Source: Collimonas sp. OK607 (lineage in GTDB: Bacteria > Pseudomonadota > Gammaproteobacteria > Burkholderiales > Burkholderiaceae_D). From it: DNA of 64,000 bases. This document shows positions 55,986 through 64,000 of the stretch, in pieces. Below the pieces are notes generated by a model. The model did no database searches. It worked only from the letters and a program-made list of their open reading frames with translations, and had not been told where the DNA came from. The stretch covers positions 158,859 to 222,858 of the forward strand of contig NZ_FOKF01000003.1 of NCBI RefSeq assembly GCF_900111995.1, given 5' to 3'. Position 1 is the first letter of the stretch. The number at the start of each line of letters is the position of its first letter. Both the position numbers and the translations under genes were made by a program.

Positions 55986-56450
55986 ATGAGTTATTGGCTA
56001 ATGAAATCCGAGCCGGACGACGCCAGTATCGACGACGTCCTGGGCATGCCCAAACAAACCATCGCCTGGTATGGCGTGCGCAATTATCAAGCACGCAATT
56101 TCATGCGCGATGTGATGCGGGTCGGCGACGGCGTGCTGTTCTATCATTCCGGCTGCGCCGTGCCAGGGATAGCTGGCCTGGCCGAAGTGGCGAGCACGCC
56201 TTACCCGGACGACACGCAGTTTGATCCCAAGGGTAAATATTTCGATCCCAAGGCAGAGCGCGAGAATCCGCGCTGGATGCTGGTCGATGTGCGCGCCCTG
56301 AAGAAAACGCGCCTCATCGCCTTGCCCGAATTGCGAGAACAGGAAGCGCTGGCCGAGATGCAGATCCTGCGCCGAGGCAACCGGCTTTCCATCACGCCGG
56401 TCAGCGCTGCAGAATGGCGCCACATCACAACCAAGCTCATGAAGGCGTGA
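55986..56450 (+). CDS. EVE-domain protein
   Basis: 154 residues, a single EVE (PUA-like) domain: MSYWLMKSEPDDASIDDVLG, WYGVRNYQARNFMRDVMRVGDGVLFYHSG, then IAGLAEVASTPYPDDTQFD. EVE domains bind modified bases in DNA or RNA; the biological target of this stand-alone form is not established. Its 3' end overlaps the convergent malonyl-CoA synthetase gene by 14 bases. GGGGCGAA lies before the ATG. Confidence 0.9.
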   Translation: MSYWLMKSEPDDASIDDVLGMPKQTIAWYGVRNYQARNFMRDVMRVGDGVLFYHSGCAVPGIAGLAEVASTPYPDDTQFDPKGKYFDPKAERENPRWMLVDVRALKKTRLIALPELREQEALAEMQILRRGNRLSITPVSAAEWRHITTKLMKA

Positions 56451-58008
56451 CGATGCCGGCGACTTGCGTTGCATAACGCTCGCGCAGCAAGTTCTTTTGG
56501 ACTTTCCCCATGGTGTTACGCGGCAGTTCTTCGGCAAAGAACACCTGCTTGGGCACCTTGAAATTGGCAATCGTGTTTTTCATCAAGGTGATCACATCCG
56601 CCGTCGTCAGCGTGGCTTCCGGCCGTTTCACGATTACAGCAGTAACCGCCTCACCGAAATCCACGTGCGGAATGCCGATCACGGCGGATTCCAGCACGCC
56701 ATCGATTTCATCTATCACGCTTTCGATTTCCTTCGGATAGACGTTATAACCACCCGAAATAATCAAATCCTTGCTACGGCCTACGATCGCCAGGTAACCA
56801 TTGCTATCGATTTTGCCGACATCGCCGGTCTTGAAATAGCCGTCGGCTGTGAACTCCTCCGCAGTCTTTTCAGGCATGCGCCAGTAACCATGGAATACAT
56901 TCGGTCCCTTGACCTGGATATCGCCGATTCCATTCGTACCGCAAACCATGCTGTCGCCATTACTGTCCGTTGTCATCAAGCGCAACGAGACGCCCGGCAG
57001 AGGCAGGCCGACGGTACCGCCGCGCCGCTCCGTGGCATACGGATTGGAGGTCAGCATGGCGGTCTCGCTCATGCCGTAGCGTTCCAGTATGGTGTGGCCG
57101 GTGCGTGCGGTAAATTCGGCAAAGGTATCTGCCAGCAAGGGCGCCGAGCCGGACACGAACAAGCGGATATTGCGGCAAGTATTGCGATCGAATCCACTGT
57201 TCGCCAGCAGTCGCACGTAATAGGTCGGCACGCCCATGAAAACCGTGCTGCGGGGGAGCTGCCGGCAGACTTCTGCAGCGTCGAATTTTGGCAGGAAAAT
57301 CATCTTGCTGCCGTTCAGCAGCGCGCCGTTGGCCGCCACCAGCAAGCCATGGATGTGAAACAGCGGCAGCGCATGCAGCAGGACGTCATCCGCTTGCCAG
57401 TGCCAGTATTGCTGCAACACCTGGGCGTTCGAGCCGATATTGCCGTGCGAAAGCATGGCGCCCTTGCTGCGGCCGGTGGTGCCCGAGGTGTACAGGATCA
57501 CGGCGAGGTCGTCGGCTTGCTTTTCAACTGTCTCAAACTGGTCCGGGTGATGCATGGCGCGCGCCAGTAGCGATCCGGAGTTCCTGCGGCCATTACCACC
57601 TTCGCCTTCATCCAGCGTAAACAGATGCCGGGTGCCGGCCTTGAATGCGATCTGGGCTATCCAGCCGAAATTCTGTGGCGAACAGACGAATACCGCGGGT
57701 TCTGCATCGCCGATGAAGTATTCGATTTCGGCTGCACGGTAGGCTGTGTTCAGAGGCAGGTAGACGAAACCGGCGCGTAATGTCGCCAGATAAAGTATCA
57801 ATGCCTCGGGTGATTTTTCCACCTGCACGGCGATTCGCGCGCCGCTTGGCAGATCCAGGCTGCTGAGCAGATTGGCCATCTTGGCGGAGGCGCGTTCGAT
57901 GTCGCTCCAGGTGTAGTACTGGCCGTCATGGGTTTCGATGCAGCAAGCGGTTTTATCGGCAGGAAAGCGTGACGCAAAAAGGGCGTAAAGATTGGCTGTC
58001 ATAGTCAA
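56437..58008 (-). CDS. matB: Malonyl-CoA synthetase MatB-like
   Basis: 523 residues of the adenylate-forming superfamily. The P-loop motif is ILYTSGTTGRSKGAMLSHGN, with HALPLFHIHGLLVAANGALL, ILERYGMSETAMLTSNPY, GYLAIVGRSKDLIISGGYNVYP and the catalytic Lys in RNTMGKVQKNLLRE. The ERYGMSET and HIHG segments fit MatB, which makes malonyl-CoA from malonate. The usual partners MatA (decarboxylase) and MatC (carrier) are not nearby, so a role in scavenging malonate or methylmalonate is inferred. An ATG two codons downstream is an alternative start. Confidence 0.83.
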   Translation of the reverse strand: MTMTANLYALFASRFPADKTACCIETHDGQYYTWSDIERASAKMANLLSSLDLPSGARIAVQVEKSPEALILYLATLRAGFVYLPLNTAYRAAEIEYFIGDAEPAVFVCSPQNFGWIAQIAFKAGTRHLFTLDEGEGGNGRRNSGSLLARAMHHPDQFETVEKQADDLAVILYTSGTTGRSKGAMLSHGNIGSNAQVLQQYWHWQADDVLLHALPLFHIHGLLVAANGALLNGSKMIFLPKFDAAEVCRQLPRSTVFMGVPTYYVRLLANSGFDRNTCRNIRLFVSGSAPLLADTFAEFTARTGHTILERYGMSETAMLTSNPYATERRGGTVGLPLPGVSLRLMTTDSNGDSMVCGTNGIGDIQVKGPNVFHGYWRMPEKTAEEFTADGYFKTGDVGKIDSNGYLAIVGRSKDLIISGGYNVYPKEIESVIDEIDGVLESAVIGIPHVDFGEAVTAVIVKRPEATLTTADVITLMKNTIANFKVPKQVFFAEELPRNTMGKVQKNLLRERYATQVAGIVTPS

Positions 58009-58079
58009 AGCGGAAAAGGTAGGCGGGAAGCGTTCGCCGGGTCACCTGCAGGTGGCAAGGCGAACGCCCGCACTTTGGT

Positions 58080-58937
58080 TCAGGATGTCGATTTGCCTGT
58101 TTGGGCTTTGGCTGGCGGCGCATCGGCGGCGCCAGCAAATTGATACGGCTTTCTATAAGCGATGACCAGCAATACGATGCCTAATACGATCATCGGCACC
58201 GACAGCATCTGGCCGGCGGAAATGGTGATGCCGCCAAACGTCACGTTATAGTCCGGCACGCGGAAATATTCGGTAAAGAATCGGGCGCAGCCGTACAGCA
58301 GCGAGAACATGCCGGCCACGGCCATGCGCGGCCGCGGTTTGCGCGAGAATATCCAGAGGACGATGAACAGCAAAATGCCGTCAACCAGCATCTGGTAAAT
58401 CGGCGAAGGATGGCGCGGCAGGCTGTCCACGTTAGGCCAGATCATGGCCCACGGCAGCGATGGATCGGAGACTACGCGGCCCGGTAATTCACCGTTGATG
58501 AAATTGCCGAGGCGGCCGGCGGCATAGCCGAGCGGTACCATGGGTGCGATGAAATCCATGATATCCATCAGTTTGCGGCCCGACTTGCGACCCCACCACC
58601 ACATGGCAACCATGACGCCGATAAAGCCGCCGTGGAACGACATGCCGCCCTTCCAGACTGCGATGATTTCGCTCGGGTTGGAAAAATAGTAGGCCGGATC
58701 GTAAAAGAATACCTGCCCCAGGCGGCCGCCGATCACTACCCCCAGCACGCCATAAAACAGCATGTCGTCGATATCTTCTTTTTTCCAGCCGGCAGCGGCA
58801 ATGTGCGGTTGCTTGATCCTGATACGGCCGACCCAGATGAACTGGATGAACGCCAGCAGATACATCAGGCCGTACCAACGGACATGGAGCGGCCCCAGAG
58901 AAAAGGCGATCGGGTCGGGTAATGGATGAATCAGCAT
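58080..58937 (-). CDS. lgt: Prolipoprotein diacylglyceryl transferase
   Basis: 285 residues with seven membrane segments. Lgt transfers diacylglycerol to the lipobox Cys of prolipoproteins in the inner membrane. Seen: [39 protein letters not shown] with the catalytic His, and the signature [15 protein letters not shown]. The C-terminus carries a short Ala/Pro/Lys tail. The start lies only five bases behind the lysR stop codon on the same strand. Substrates in this window include the three binding lipoproteins, TadD and the repeat lipoprotein. Confidence 0.97.
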   Translation of the reverse strand: MLIHPLPDPIAFSLGPLHVRWYGLMYLLAFIQFIWVGRIRIKQPHIAAAGWKKEDIDDMLFYGVLGVVIGGRLGQVFFYDPAYYFSNPSEIIAVWKGGMSFHGGFIGVMVAMWWWGRKSGRKLMDIMDFIAPMVPLGYAAGRLGNFINGELPGRVVSDPSLPWAMIWPNVDSLPRHPSPIYQMLVDGILLFIVLWIFSRKPRPRMAVAGMFSLLYGCARFFTEYFRVPDYNVTFGGITISAGQMLSVPMIVLGIVLLVIAYRKPYQFAGAADAPPAKAQTGKSTS

Positions 58938-58942
58938 GTTCT

Positions 58943-59836
58943 TTATTTCTTTCTCAATAATTCCAAAAAGGCTTGCAGTACGGGCGAAACATTATCACGG
59001 CGCCAGGCCAGGCCGATCTCTACCAGCGGCGTCTGATCCTGCAATTCGCGATAGTCGACCCCCGGGCGTTGCAGGTTCGACACCGATTGTGGCACAAGCG
59101 CGATTCCCATGCCAGCCGATACCAGGCCGACGATGGTTTGCATCTGGATCGCTTCCTGGCCGATATGCGGGGTGACGCCGGCGGCCCGGAAACAACCCAG
59201 GATGGTGTCGTGGAAACCTGGCGAGATGCGGCGCGGGAAAATAATCAAGGGCATGTCTGCCAGGGAGCTCAGCGCGATCTTGCCCTTGGTCCGCAAAACC
59301 TTGAGCCCGCTGGGTGCCGCCAGGATCAGCGGTTCCGATAAAACCGGCTGATAATCCAGCGCCAGCTTGGCCTTGTCCGGTAAGGGCGGGATCAGCAGGC
59401 CGGCATCGATCCTGCCTTCCATCAATTGCGCCAGCTGGAGATCGCTGGTGGCTTCCTGCAAGTCGATTTGCACTTGCGGATAGGCTTCACGGAAGGCCCG
59501 TAGCAGCGGAGGTAAGATACTGTAATCGGCGGTAGAGACAAACGACAGGGTTAGCAAACCGGATTCACCGGAAGCCGCACGCCGCACCAGATCGGGCAGG
59601 GTGGCGGCCTGCTGCAACAGGCGTTGCGCCTCAGGCAGCAGCGCCAGCCCCGCCGGTGTAAGGGCAACGCTGCGTTTGGTGCGTGCAAACAGTGGCGTGC
59701 CAAGGTTGGCTTCGAGCGCCTGGATGGCTTGCGATAACGGCGGCTGCGTCATGTGCAGCCGCAGTGCGGCGCGGCCGAAATGCTTTTCTTCGGCAACCGC
59801 CACGAAATAGCGCAGTTGTCGCAGCTCGATATTCAT
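58943..59836 (-). CDS. LysR-family transcriptional regulator
   Basis: 297 residues. Winged helix-turn-helix at the N-terminus: [20 protein letters not shown] with [18 protein letters not shown]. The C-terminal LysR substrate-binding domain runs from about 90 to 295 ([21 protein letters not shown]), close in style to BenM/CatM-like regulators. The effector is unknown. It reads directly into lgt, so the two are probably one transcript; no divergent target gene is adjacent. Confidence 0.92.
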   Translation of the reverse strand: MNIELRQLRYFVAVAEEKHFGRAALRLHMTQPPLSQAIQALEANLGTPLFARTKRSVALTPAGLALLPEAQRLLQQAATLPDLVRRAASGESGLLTLSFVSTADYSILPPLLRAFREAYPQVQIDLQEATSDLQLAQLMEGRIDAGLLIPPLPDKAKLALDYQPVLSEPLILAAPSGLKVLRTKGKIALSSLADMPLIIFPRRISPGFHDTILGCFRAAGVTPHIGQEAIQMQTIVGLVSAGMGIALVPQSVSNLQRPGVDYRELQDQTPLVEIGLAWRRDNVSPVLQAFLELLRKK

Positions 59837-59890
59837 ATGTTCTTCTTAAATTCGTCGTCAAACATTCGTCGTCAAAAGCCCGTAACTAAT

Positions 59891-59917
59891 AAAAAAGCCG
59901 GAGAAGTACCGGCTTTT
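59891..59917 (-). terminator. Terminator after the Trp-rich protein gene
   Basis: AAAAGCCGG and CCGGCTTTT pair around a 7-base loop; on the minus strand the T run TTTTTT follows. Confidence 0.88.
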
Positions 59918-59948
59918 GGTGTTGCATAACGATGTCTTCCTGCGTATT

Positions 59949-60185
59949 TCAGCGGCCCCGGCCTTTATGGTTATCAAAGGTTTTCTTGACCCGTTCCTGC
60001 CGGGTCTTTTCGATGGCTTCGTGCGCTTTGCGCTTGTCCAGGCCGAGCATCCGCTCCAGGAACTCAAACCAGATAAAGGCAACCGCCATAAGGCCAGCGA
60101 TCCACCACCAGGATATGCCGGCAAACGGACCAATCTCGAAGTATTTTAACGCTATTAATGAAACGATAAGAATAATCAGTGGCAT
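59949..60185 (-). CDS. Small Trp-rich membrane protein (TIGR04438 type)
   Basis: 78 residues. Two membrane segments (IILIVSLIALKYF and WWWIAGLMAVAFIWFEFLE) with Trp-rich connection GISWWWIAG, then a highly charged cytoplasmic tail (KRKAHEAIEKTRQERVKKTF). This pattern fits a betaproteobacterial family of Trp-rich small proteins with no known function. Monocistronic, with a terminator behind it. Confidence 0.8.
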   Translation of the reverse strand: MPLIILIVSLIALKYFEIGPFAGISWWWIAGLMAVAFIWFEFLERMLGLDKRKAHEAIEKTRQERVKKTFDNHKGRGR

Positions 60186-60348
60186 GGCTTTCCCTTTACT
60201 TTGCGGAAAGGATAGGGCGAAAGATGCCTGTGGTCAACGGATGTCGGTCTGATATGTTGAATTTCAGATGTATGTAGGTGTTTCCGGGATATGAGACAAT
60301 GCAGACGGGCAGGTAAAATGGTGTCACATTTTTTTGACGGAGATAAGA

Positions 60349-60660
60349 ATGAAACGTTTGTTGATCTGTGCAGTGCTTGGTGCAATGGCCTCAGGTTCCG
60401 CCCTGGCGGATGCCGGTCTGGATCTGGCAAAAGCCAAGAACTGTCTGGCGTGCCACTCGGTAACTAACAAGGTGGTCGGTCCTGCATACAAGGACGTTGC
60501 AGCGAAATTCGCCGGTCAAAAAGGCGCTGAAGACATGCTGGTGCAAAAAGTCATGAAGGGCAGCACAGGTACCTGGGGTGCGATCCCGATGCCGGCCAAT
60601 CCACAAGTGAGCGAAGCCGAAGCGCATACGCTGGTGAAATGGATTTTGTCGCTGAAGTAA
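60349..60660 (+). CDS. Small class I cytochrome c (c551/c552 type)
   Basis: 103 residues from the ATG at 60349, with GGAGATAAG ahead; an ATG 15 bases upstream is rejected because it would extend the signal peptide. The signal ends at SALA, the heme-binding motif is CLACH (about residues 32-36), and the axial Met lies in GAIPMPANPQVSE. It is a periplasmic electron carrier. The operon is a single gene closed by a strong terminator. Confidence 0.94.
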   Translation: MKRLLICAVLGAMASGSALADAGLDLAKAKNCLACHSVTNKVVGPAYKDVAAKFAGQKGAEDMLVQKVMKGSTGTWGAIPMPANPQVSEAEAHTLVKWILSLK

Positions 60661-60684
60661 AAGCGCAGGCCATACCGATAACAG

Positions 60685-60709
60685 GGCGCTCAGATGAGCG
60701 CCTTTTTTT
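60685..60709 (+). terminator. Terminator after the cytochrome c gene
   Basis: GGCGCTCA, loop GA, TGAGCGCC, then TTTTTTT: a perfect 8-bp stem. Confidence 0.93.
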
Positions 60710-60726
60710 ACGGTTACAGGTCCAAT

Positions 60727-60759
60727 AAAAAAAGCGTCCCGGCAACCGGAACGCTTTTT
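60727..60759 (-). terminator. Terminator facing the first LivK-type gene
   Basis: AAAAGCGTCCCGG and CCGGAACGCTTTT pair around CAA with one mismatch; the T run is on the minus strand. It lies 45 bases behind the stop codon at 60805. Confidence 0.85.
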
Positions 60760-60772
60760 AACTGGCATCCAC

Positions 60773-60796
60773 GGCGGGCACATCGTGCCCACCCTG
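60773..60796. repeat. GTAGGGTGGGCA repeat, single-hairpin copy D
   Basis: GGGCAC, loop ATC, GTGCCC, flanked by CGGC and ACCCTGCG: the outer arms of the repeat family, with one degraded arm. It lies between the terminator at 60727 and the LivK-type gene. Confidence 0.75.
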
Positions 60797-60804
60797 CGAC
60801 GAAA

Positions 60805-61947
60805 TTACTTGGTCACCGCCAACTGGGTACGCTGGCCATCCCTGTAGGTATACAAAGTGATCGTGCCGTCCTTGATGTCGCCCTTGGCGTCAAACGAGAT
60901 CATGCCGGTCACGCCCTTGTGGTGAATCTTGGCTAGTTCCGGCAGGTATTTTTTCGGATCGGCCGACTTGGCTTTTTGCATCGCGTCTGCCATGGTCATC
61001 AAGGCATCGTAAGTGTACGGCGCATAGATCACGACATCCTTGCCGAATTTCTGCTTGTAGGCTGTCTTGAAATCGTCCAGGCCTTTTCTGGCGGATTCTT
61101 CCACGCCGCCGGCTTCGGCGCAAATCACCTGATCGTTGCCGATGCCGTCGCCCGCCAGTTTAGGCAGGTCGGAAGTGCAAATGGCGTCGCCGCCCATGAA
61201 TTTTGCCTTGATGGCCAGTTGCTTCATCTGGCGCAGCATAGGGCCGCCGCCGGCATCCAGTCCGCCGAAGAACACGACATCAGGCTTCTTGGCCTTGAAC
61301 GAGGTCAGGATCGCGTTGAAGTCGGTCGCTTTGTCGTTGGTGTATTGGGTTGACACGATGGTCATGCCGGCCGCCTTGGCTGCCCTGGTGAATTCTTCCG
61401 CCAGGCCCTGGCCGTAGGCGGTGCGGTCGTCGATCACTGCTGCGGTCTTGGCATGCAATGTCTTGGCTGCATAACGGCCCAGGGCGCTGCCCAGTTGGGC
61501 ATCGCTAGCCACTACGCGGAAGGTGGTGTTGAAATTTTGCTGGGTATACTTTGCGCTGGTAGTCGACGGCGAAATTTGCGGGATGCCGGCATCGTAATAA
61601 ATTTTCGACGCAGGAATCGACGTGCCCGAATTGACGTGGCCAATGACGCCGGCAACTTTAGCGTCGACCAGTTTTTGCGCTACCGCAGTGGCTTGTTTCG
61701 GGTCGGACGCATCATCTTCCGCCATCAACACGAATCTGGTTTTCTTGCCGTCCAGCGTGATGCCTTTCGCATTCAATTCTTCGATCGCCATCCTGGCGCC
61801 GTTTTCATTATCCTTGCCGATGTGGGCGATGGGGCCTGTGATGGGGCCGACGTGCGCGATCTTGACCACTTGTTCTTGCGCATAGGCGCCTGCAGACAGG
61901 GTCATTGCGATGGCAGCGGTCAACGGAATCATTTTCATTTTGTGCAC
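60805..61947 (-). CDS. Branched-chain amino-acid-binding protein (LivK type), copy 1
   Basis: 380 residues with a GTG start at 61947; AGGAGG lies exactly 7 bases ahead, whereas the internal ATG codons are too far. The signal peptide ends at AYAQE. Periplasmic family 6 binding protein: VKIAHVGPITGPIAHIGKDN, then ARMAIEELNAKGITLDGKK, GVIGHVNSGTSIPASKIYYD, AVIDDRTAYGQGLAEEF and the C-terminal MISFDAKGDIKDGTITLYTY. It is expected to bind Leu/Ile/Val or a related amino acid for a Liv transporter whose membrane genes are not in the window. Confidence 0.93.
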   Translation of the reverse strand: MHKMKMIPLTAAIAMTLSAGAYAQEQVVKIAHVGPITGPIAHIGKDNENGARMAIEELNAKGITLDGKKTRFVLMAEDDASDPKQATAVAQKLVDAKVAGVIGHVNSGTSIPASKIYYDAGIPQISPSTTSAKYTQQNFNTTFRVVASDAQLGSALGRYAAKTLHAKTAAVIDDRTAYGQGLAEEFTRAAKAAGMTIVSTQYTNDKATDFNAILTSFKAKKPDVVFFGGLDAGGGPMLRQMKQLAIKAKFMGGDAICTSDLPKLAGDGIGNDQVICAEAGGVEESARKGLDDFKTAYKQKFGKDVVIYAPYTYDALMTMADAMQKAKSADPKKYLPELAKIHHKGVTGMISFDAKGDIKDGTITLYTYRDGQRTQLAVTK

Positions 61948-62160
61948 CTGGTTTCCTCCTGAGGATTTGCGGCGAAATTATTAAATTAGTGAATTGACGG
62001 TAAGTAAATTTTTAGACAGTCGACTTTAATCAGTAGTTCGGCCTGTCCGGGGAGTTAAACGGTACAACATAAGAATAGCTTCGCAAAGCGCTTTTATATG
62101 TTTTTTTGTCAATTCGACAGAATGATATGTGTAATGTGCGAAGCAGTGGTGCGTAAAAGA

Positions 62161-62188
62161 AAAAAAGCGCCCTAGGTTCGGACGCTTC
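62161..62188 (-). terminator. Terminator after the second LivK-type gene
   Basis: On the minus strand AAGCGTCC, a 7-base loop, GGGCGCTT, then TTTTTT. It separates the two tandem genes into two transcripts. Confidence 0.8.
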
Positions 62189-62212
62189 CATGGAACAGCC
62201 GGTGGATGTTAT

Positions 62213-63364
62213 TTACTTAGTGACGGCCAGCAAAGTACGCTTGCCATCCTTGTAGGTGTACAAGGTCAGCGCGCCGTCCTTGATGTCGCCCTTGGCATCG
62301 AAGGCGATTGTGCCGGTCACGCCCTTGTAGTGGATCTTTGCCAGTTCCGGCAGATATTTTTTCGGATCGGCGGAATTGGCTTTTTGCATGGCTTCCACCA
62401 TGGTCATCACAGAGTCGTACGAGTAGGCCGCATACAGTTTGACTTCAGTGTTGTATTTCTTCTGGTAAGCCGCCTTGAAATCGTCCAGGCCTTTCTTGCC
62501 CGAATCTTCGACGCCGCCCGCTTCCGCACACACCACCTGGTCATTGATCACGCCATCGCCACCCAGTTTGCCCAGTTCGCCAGTGCAGACGCCATCGCCG
62601 CCCATGAACTTGGCCTTGATGCCGAGCGCCTTCATCTGGCGCAGCATCGGGCCGGCAACCGCGTCCATGCCACCGAAGAAAATCACGTCCGGATTCTTGG
62701 CTTTGATCGAAGTCAGGATTGCGTTGAAATCGGTTGCCTTGTCATTGGTGAACTGGGTCGCGACAATATTGACGCCGGCCGCTTTGGCGCCTTTGGCAAA
62801 CTCTTGCGCAACCCCTTGGCCGTAGGCAGTGCGATCGTCGATGACGGCGATATTCCTGGTCTTCAGGGTGGTGGCCGCATATCGTCCCAGCGTGCCGCCC
62901 AGCTGGCCGTCGTTGGCGACTATGCGGAATACGCTGTTAAAACCTTGTTGGGTGTATTTCGGGCTGGTGGCAGCCGGCGAGATTTGCGGGATACCGGCAT
63001 CGTAGTAGATCTTGGAAGCGGGTATCGTGGTGCCCGAATTCATGTGGCCGATGACGCCGTCGATCTTGGCGTCCACCAGTTTTTGCGCTGCGGCCGTACC
63101 CTGTTTTGGGTCGGACGCATCATCTTCTGTCAGCAGTACGAACTTGATTTTCTTGCCGCCGAGAGTAATGCCCTTGGCGTTCAATTCTTCGATCGCCATC
63201 TTGGCGCCGTTTTCCATGTCTTTACCGAGATGGGCCGAAGGGCCGGTCACGGGACCGACATGGCCGATCTTGACGATTTGTTCCTCTGCATGGACCGAGC
63301 CGACAGCGCCCAGTGCCATCGCGATTGCTGCAGCCAACGGCAACATTTTGTTCTTCATCTGCAC
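62213..63364 (-). CDS. Branched-chain amino-acid-binding protein (LivK type), copy 2
   Basis: 383 residues from a GTG at 63364, six bases after AGGAGG, the same arrangement as copy 1; a longer reading from 63436 has no ribosome site. The signal peptide ends at SVHAEE. It is highly similar to copy 1 along the whole length (VKIGHVGPVTGPSAHLGKDM, GVIGHMNSGTTIPASKIYYD, AVIDDRTAYGQGVAQEF), so the pair is a tandem duplication. Each copy has its own terminator. Confidence 0.93.
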   Translation of the reverse strand: MQMKNKMLPLAAAIAMALGAVGSVHAEEQIVKIGHVGPVTGPSAHLGKDMENGAKMAIEELNAKGITLGGKKIKFVLLTEDDASDPKQGTAAAQKLVDAKIDGVIGHMNSGTTIPASKIYYDAGIPQISPAATSPKYTQQGFNSVFRIVANDGQLGGTLGRYAATTLKTRNIAVIDDRTAYGQGVAQEFAKGAKAAGVNIVATQFTNDKATDFNAILTSIKAKNPDVIFFGGMDAVAGPMLRQMKALGIKAKFMGGDGVCTGELGKLGGDGVINDQVVCAEAGGVEDSGKKGLDDFKAAYQKKYNTEVKLYAAYSYDSVMTMVEAMQKANSADPKKYLPELAKIHYKGVTGTIAFDAKGDIKDGALTLYTYKDGKRTLLAVTK

Positions 63365-63676
63365 GTGTTTCCTCCTAAGGGTAAATAAGCAAAGATTGCC
63401 CTGCTGTTTGTTCTGCATGTTCCGCAGAACATGCAAACATTACAACAGAAAAAAATCCCCGTATAGGATTTTTCATGTCTTTTAGACAATATCCTTATGG
63501 CCTGGGTGGGAAATGCGGCTGGAATAACGGGATATTTGGCGCGAACAACGCTGGCCGTGGCAGGCTGTGACTGGCTGAGAGATAAACGGCGATCGCTTCT
63601 GGCGATACTGCCGGTAATTTTGATGCGTAATAACGAGAAATAAAAAAACGCCCCGTCAGACGGTAATGCCGTTCAG
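63365..63676. other. Region between the LivK copy 2 start and the IS element
   Basis: 312 bases. A minus-strand TTGTCT-N18-TATACG, reading toward the LivK gene, spans about 63463-63492. A hairpin AAAAATCC/GGATTTTT at 63451-63473 lies between it and the gene and overlaps its -10; it might act as an attenuator. The right end (63640-63662) has AAAAAAACGCCCCGTC, which looks like half of a terminator hairpin cut by the IS element. Confidence 0.45.
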
Positions 63677-64000
63677 TTAAGCAGGTTTTCGTAGAACGCG
63701 AGTAGCATAGCGCTGTGGTTTTGCCTTAACGGCCCGGTCGAATTTTCGATCGGGCCGTTCGTCATTGAGAAGGCTAACGAGCCTTTCACGGAGATGCTTC
63801 ATCGAAGCGGGCAGCTTGCCGTAGGACCTGCTGACGGCGGCCCAGTGAAGCTCGAACTGGATCAAATGAAAGGCGCGGATGAAGCTTACTTGCGTGGGTT
63901 CACATTTGACCACCAATGCTGCCTTGGCAATCTCCAGGCGAATCATGTTGTAGGCGATCAGGGTGCCCCATATTTCCTGATATACGCCGTCCACGGTTTT
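63663..64000 (-). mobile_element. IS4-family insertion sequence, left part
   Basis: The inner end appears to start at GTAATGCCGTTCAGTTAAGC, which overlaps the transposase stop codon, as in several IS4-family elements I recall with this type of terminal repeat. The rest of the element lies beyond the window, so the second terminal repeat cannot be checked. Confidence 0.6.
63677..64000 (-). CDS. IS4-family transposase, C-terminal part
   Basis: The last ~107 residues of a transposase whose frame runs off the right edge. KTVDGVYQEIWGTLIAYNMI contains the C-terminal YREK-region Glu context (QEIWGTLIAYN) of IS4 transposases, followed by RLEIAKAALVVKCEP and a basic tail (KHLRERLVSLL, KAKPQRYATRVLRKPA). 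Upstream catalytic Asp residues are outside the window. No frameshift is seen in the visible part. Confidence 0.83.
   Translation of the reverse strand, partial: KTVDGVYQEIWGTLIAYNMIRLEIAKAALVVKCEPTQVSFIRAFHLIQFELHWAAVSRSYGKLPASMKHLRERLVSLLNDERPDRKFDRAVKAKPQRYATRVLRKPA

Overview
The window reads as a chromosomal segment of a betaproteobacterium of the order Burkholderiales, most likely family Oxalobacteraceae (Collimonas/Herbaspirillum/Janthinobacterium type). The clues are a soluble NAD-dependent formate dehydrogenase set (fdsGBA-fdhD-fdsD), a trxA-rho-(rpmE2) neighbourhood, small Burkholderiales families (DUF2968, DUF3613, a Trp-rich TIGR04438-type protein), zapA followed by 6S RNA and an EVE-domain gene, and an AddAB-like nuclease pair. 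The genus is inferred from gene content only. Both ends are cut inside genes: uppP on the left and an IS4-type transposase on the right.

Layout. 1-9.1 kb holds housekeeping genes: partial uppP, recQ, a rubredoxin-reductase-like flavoprotein, the malic enzyme maeB, an acyl-CoA ligase and a 5'-nucleotidase. 9.1-12.9 kb holds a repeat-rich lipoprotein behind a consensus sigma-54 promoter, followed by a TpsB/FhaC-type outer-membrane transporter. 13.2-26.6 kb is a complete Tad/Flp pilus locus (flp, cpaA, tadE, cpaB, cpaC, tadZ, tadA, tadB, tadC, tadD, DUF3613, tadG-like) ending in a sigma-54 activator with a degenerate N-terminal receiver. 26.7-33.7 kb has a DUF2968 coiled-coil protein, tRNA-Leu(CAA), a GT39/ArnT-like membrane glycosyltransferase, L31 type B, a citrate-family MFS transporter, rho and trxA. 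34.0-40.1 kb is the overlapping AddB/AddA-like nuclease-helicase pair.

40.2-43.6 kb carries three consecutive paralogous lipoprotein amino-acid-binding proteins and one permease, with no ATPase in view. 43.8-52.99 kb is a formate module: a ModE-like DNA-binding/solute-binding regulator, a divergent OFA-family (oxalate/formate) carrier, and fdsGBA-fdhD-fdsD. 53-60.7 kb holds a lactonase, a FUSC-type membrane protein, a ZapB-like protein that may be translated from a leaderless mRNA, zapA, 6S RNA, an EVE-domain protein, malonyl-CoA synthetase, lysR-lgt, a Trp-rich protein and a small cytochrome c. 60.8-63.4 kb has two tandem LivK-type binding proteins, and the right end is an IS4-family element.

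Structure between the genes: four copies of a GTAGGGTGGGCA palindromic repeat lie in intergenic gaps. Two are 121-126 bp elements with long terminal inverted repeats and two are single hairpins. The formate regulator is flanked on both sides by AT-rich palindromes that look like operators. The permease of the three-binding-protein cluster appears to have its own promoter set inside a stem-loop. The most novel-looking unit is the sigma-54-driven repeat lipoprotein plus orphan TpsB transporter next to a Tad locus that encodes its own sigma-54 activator.
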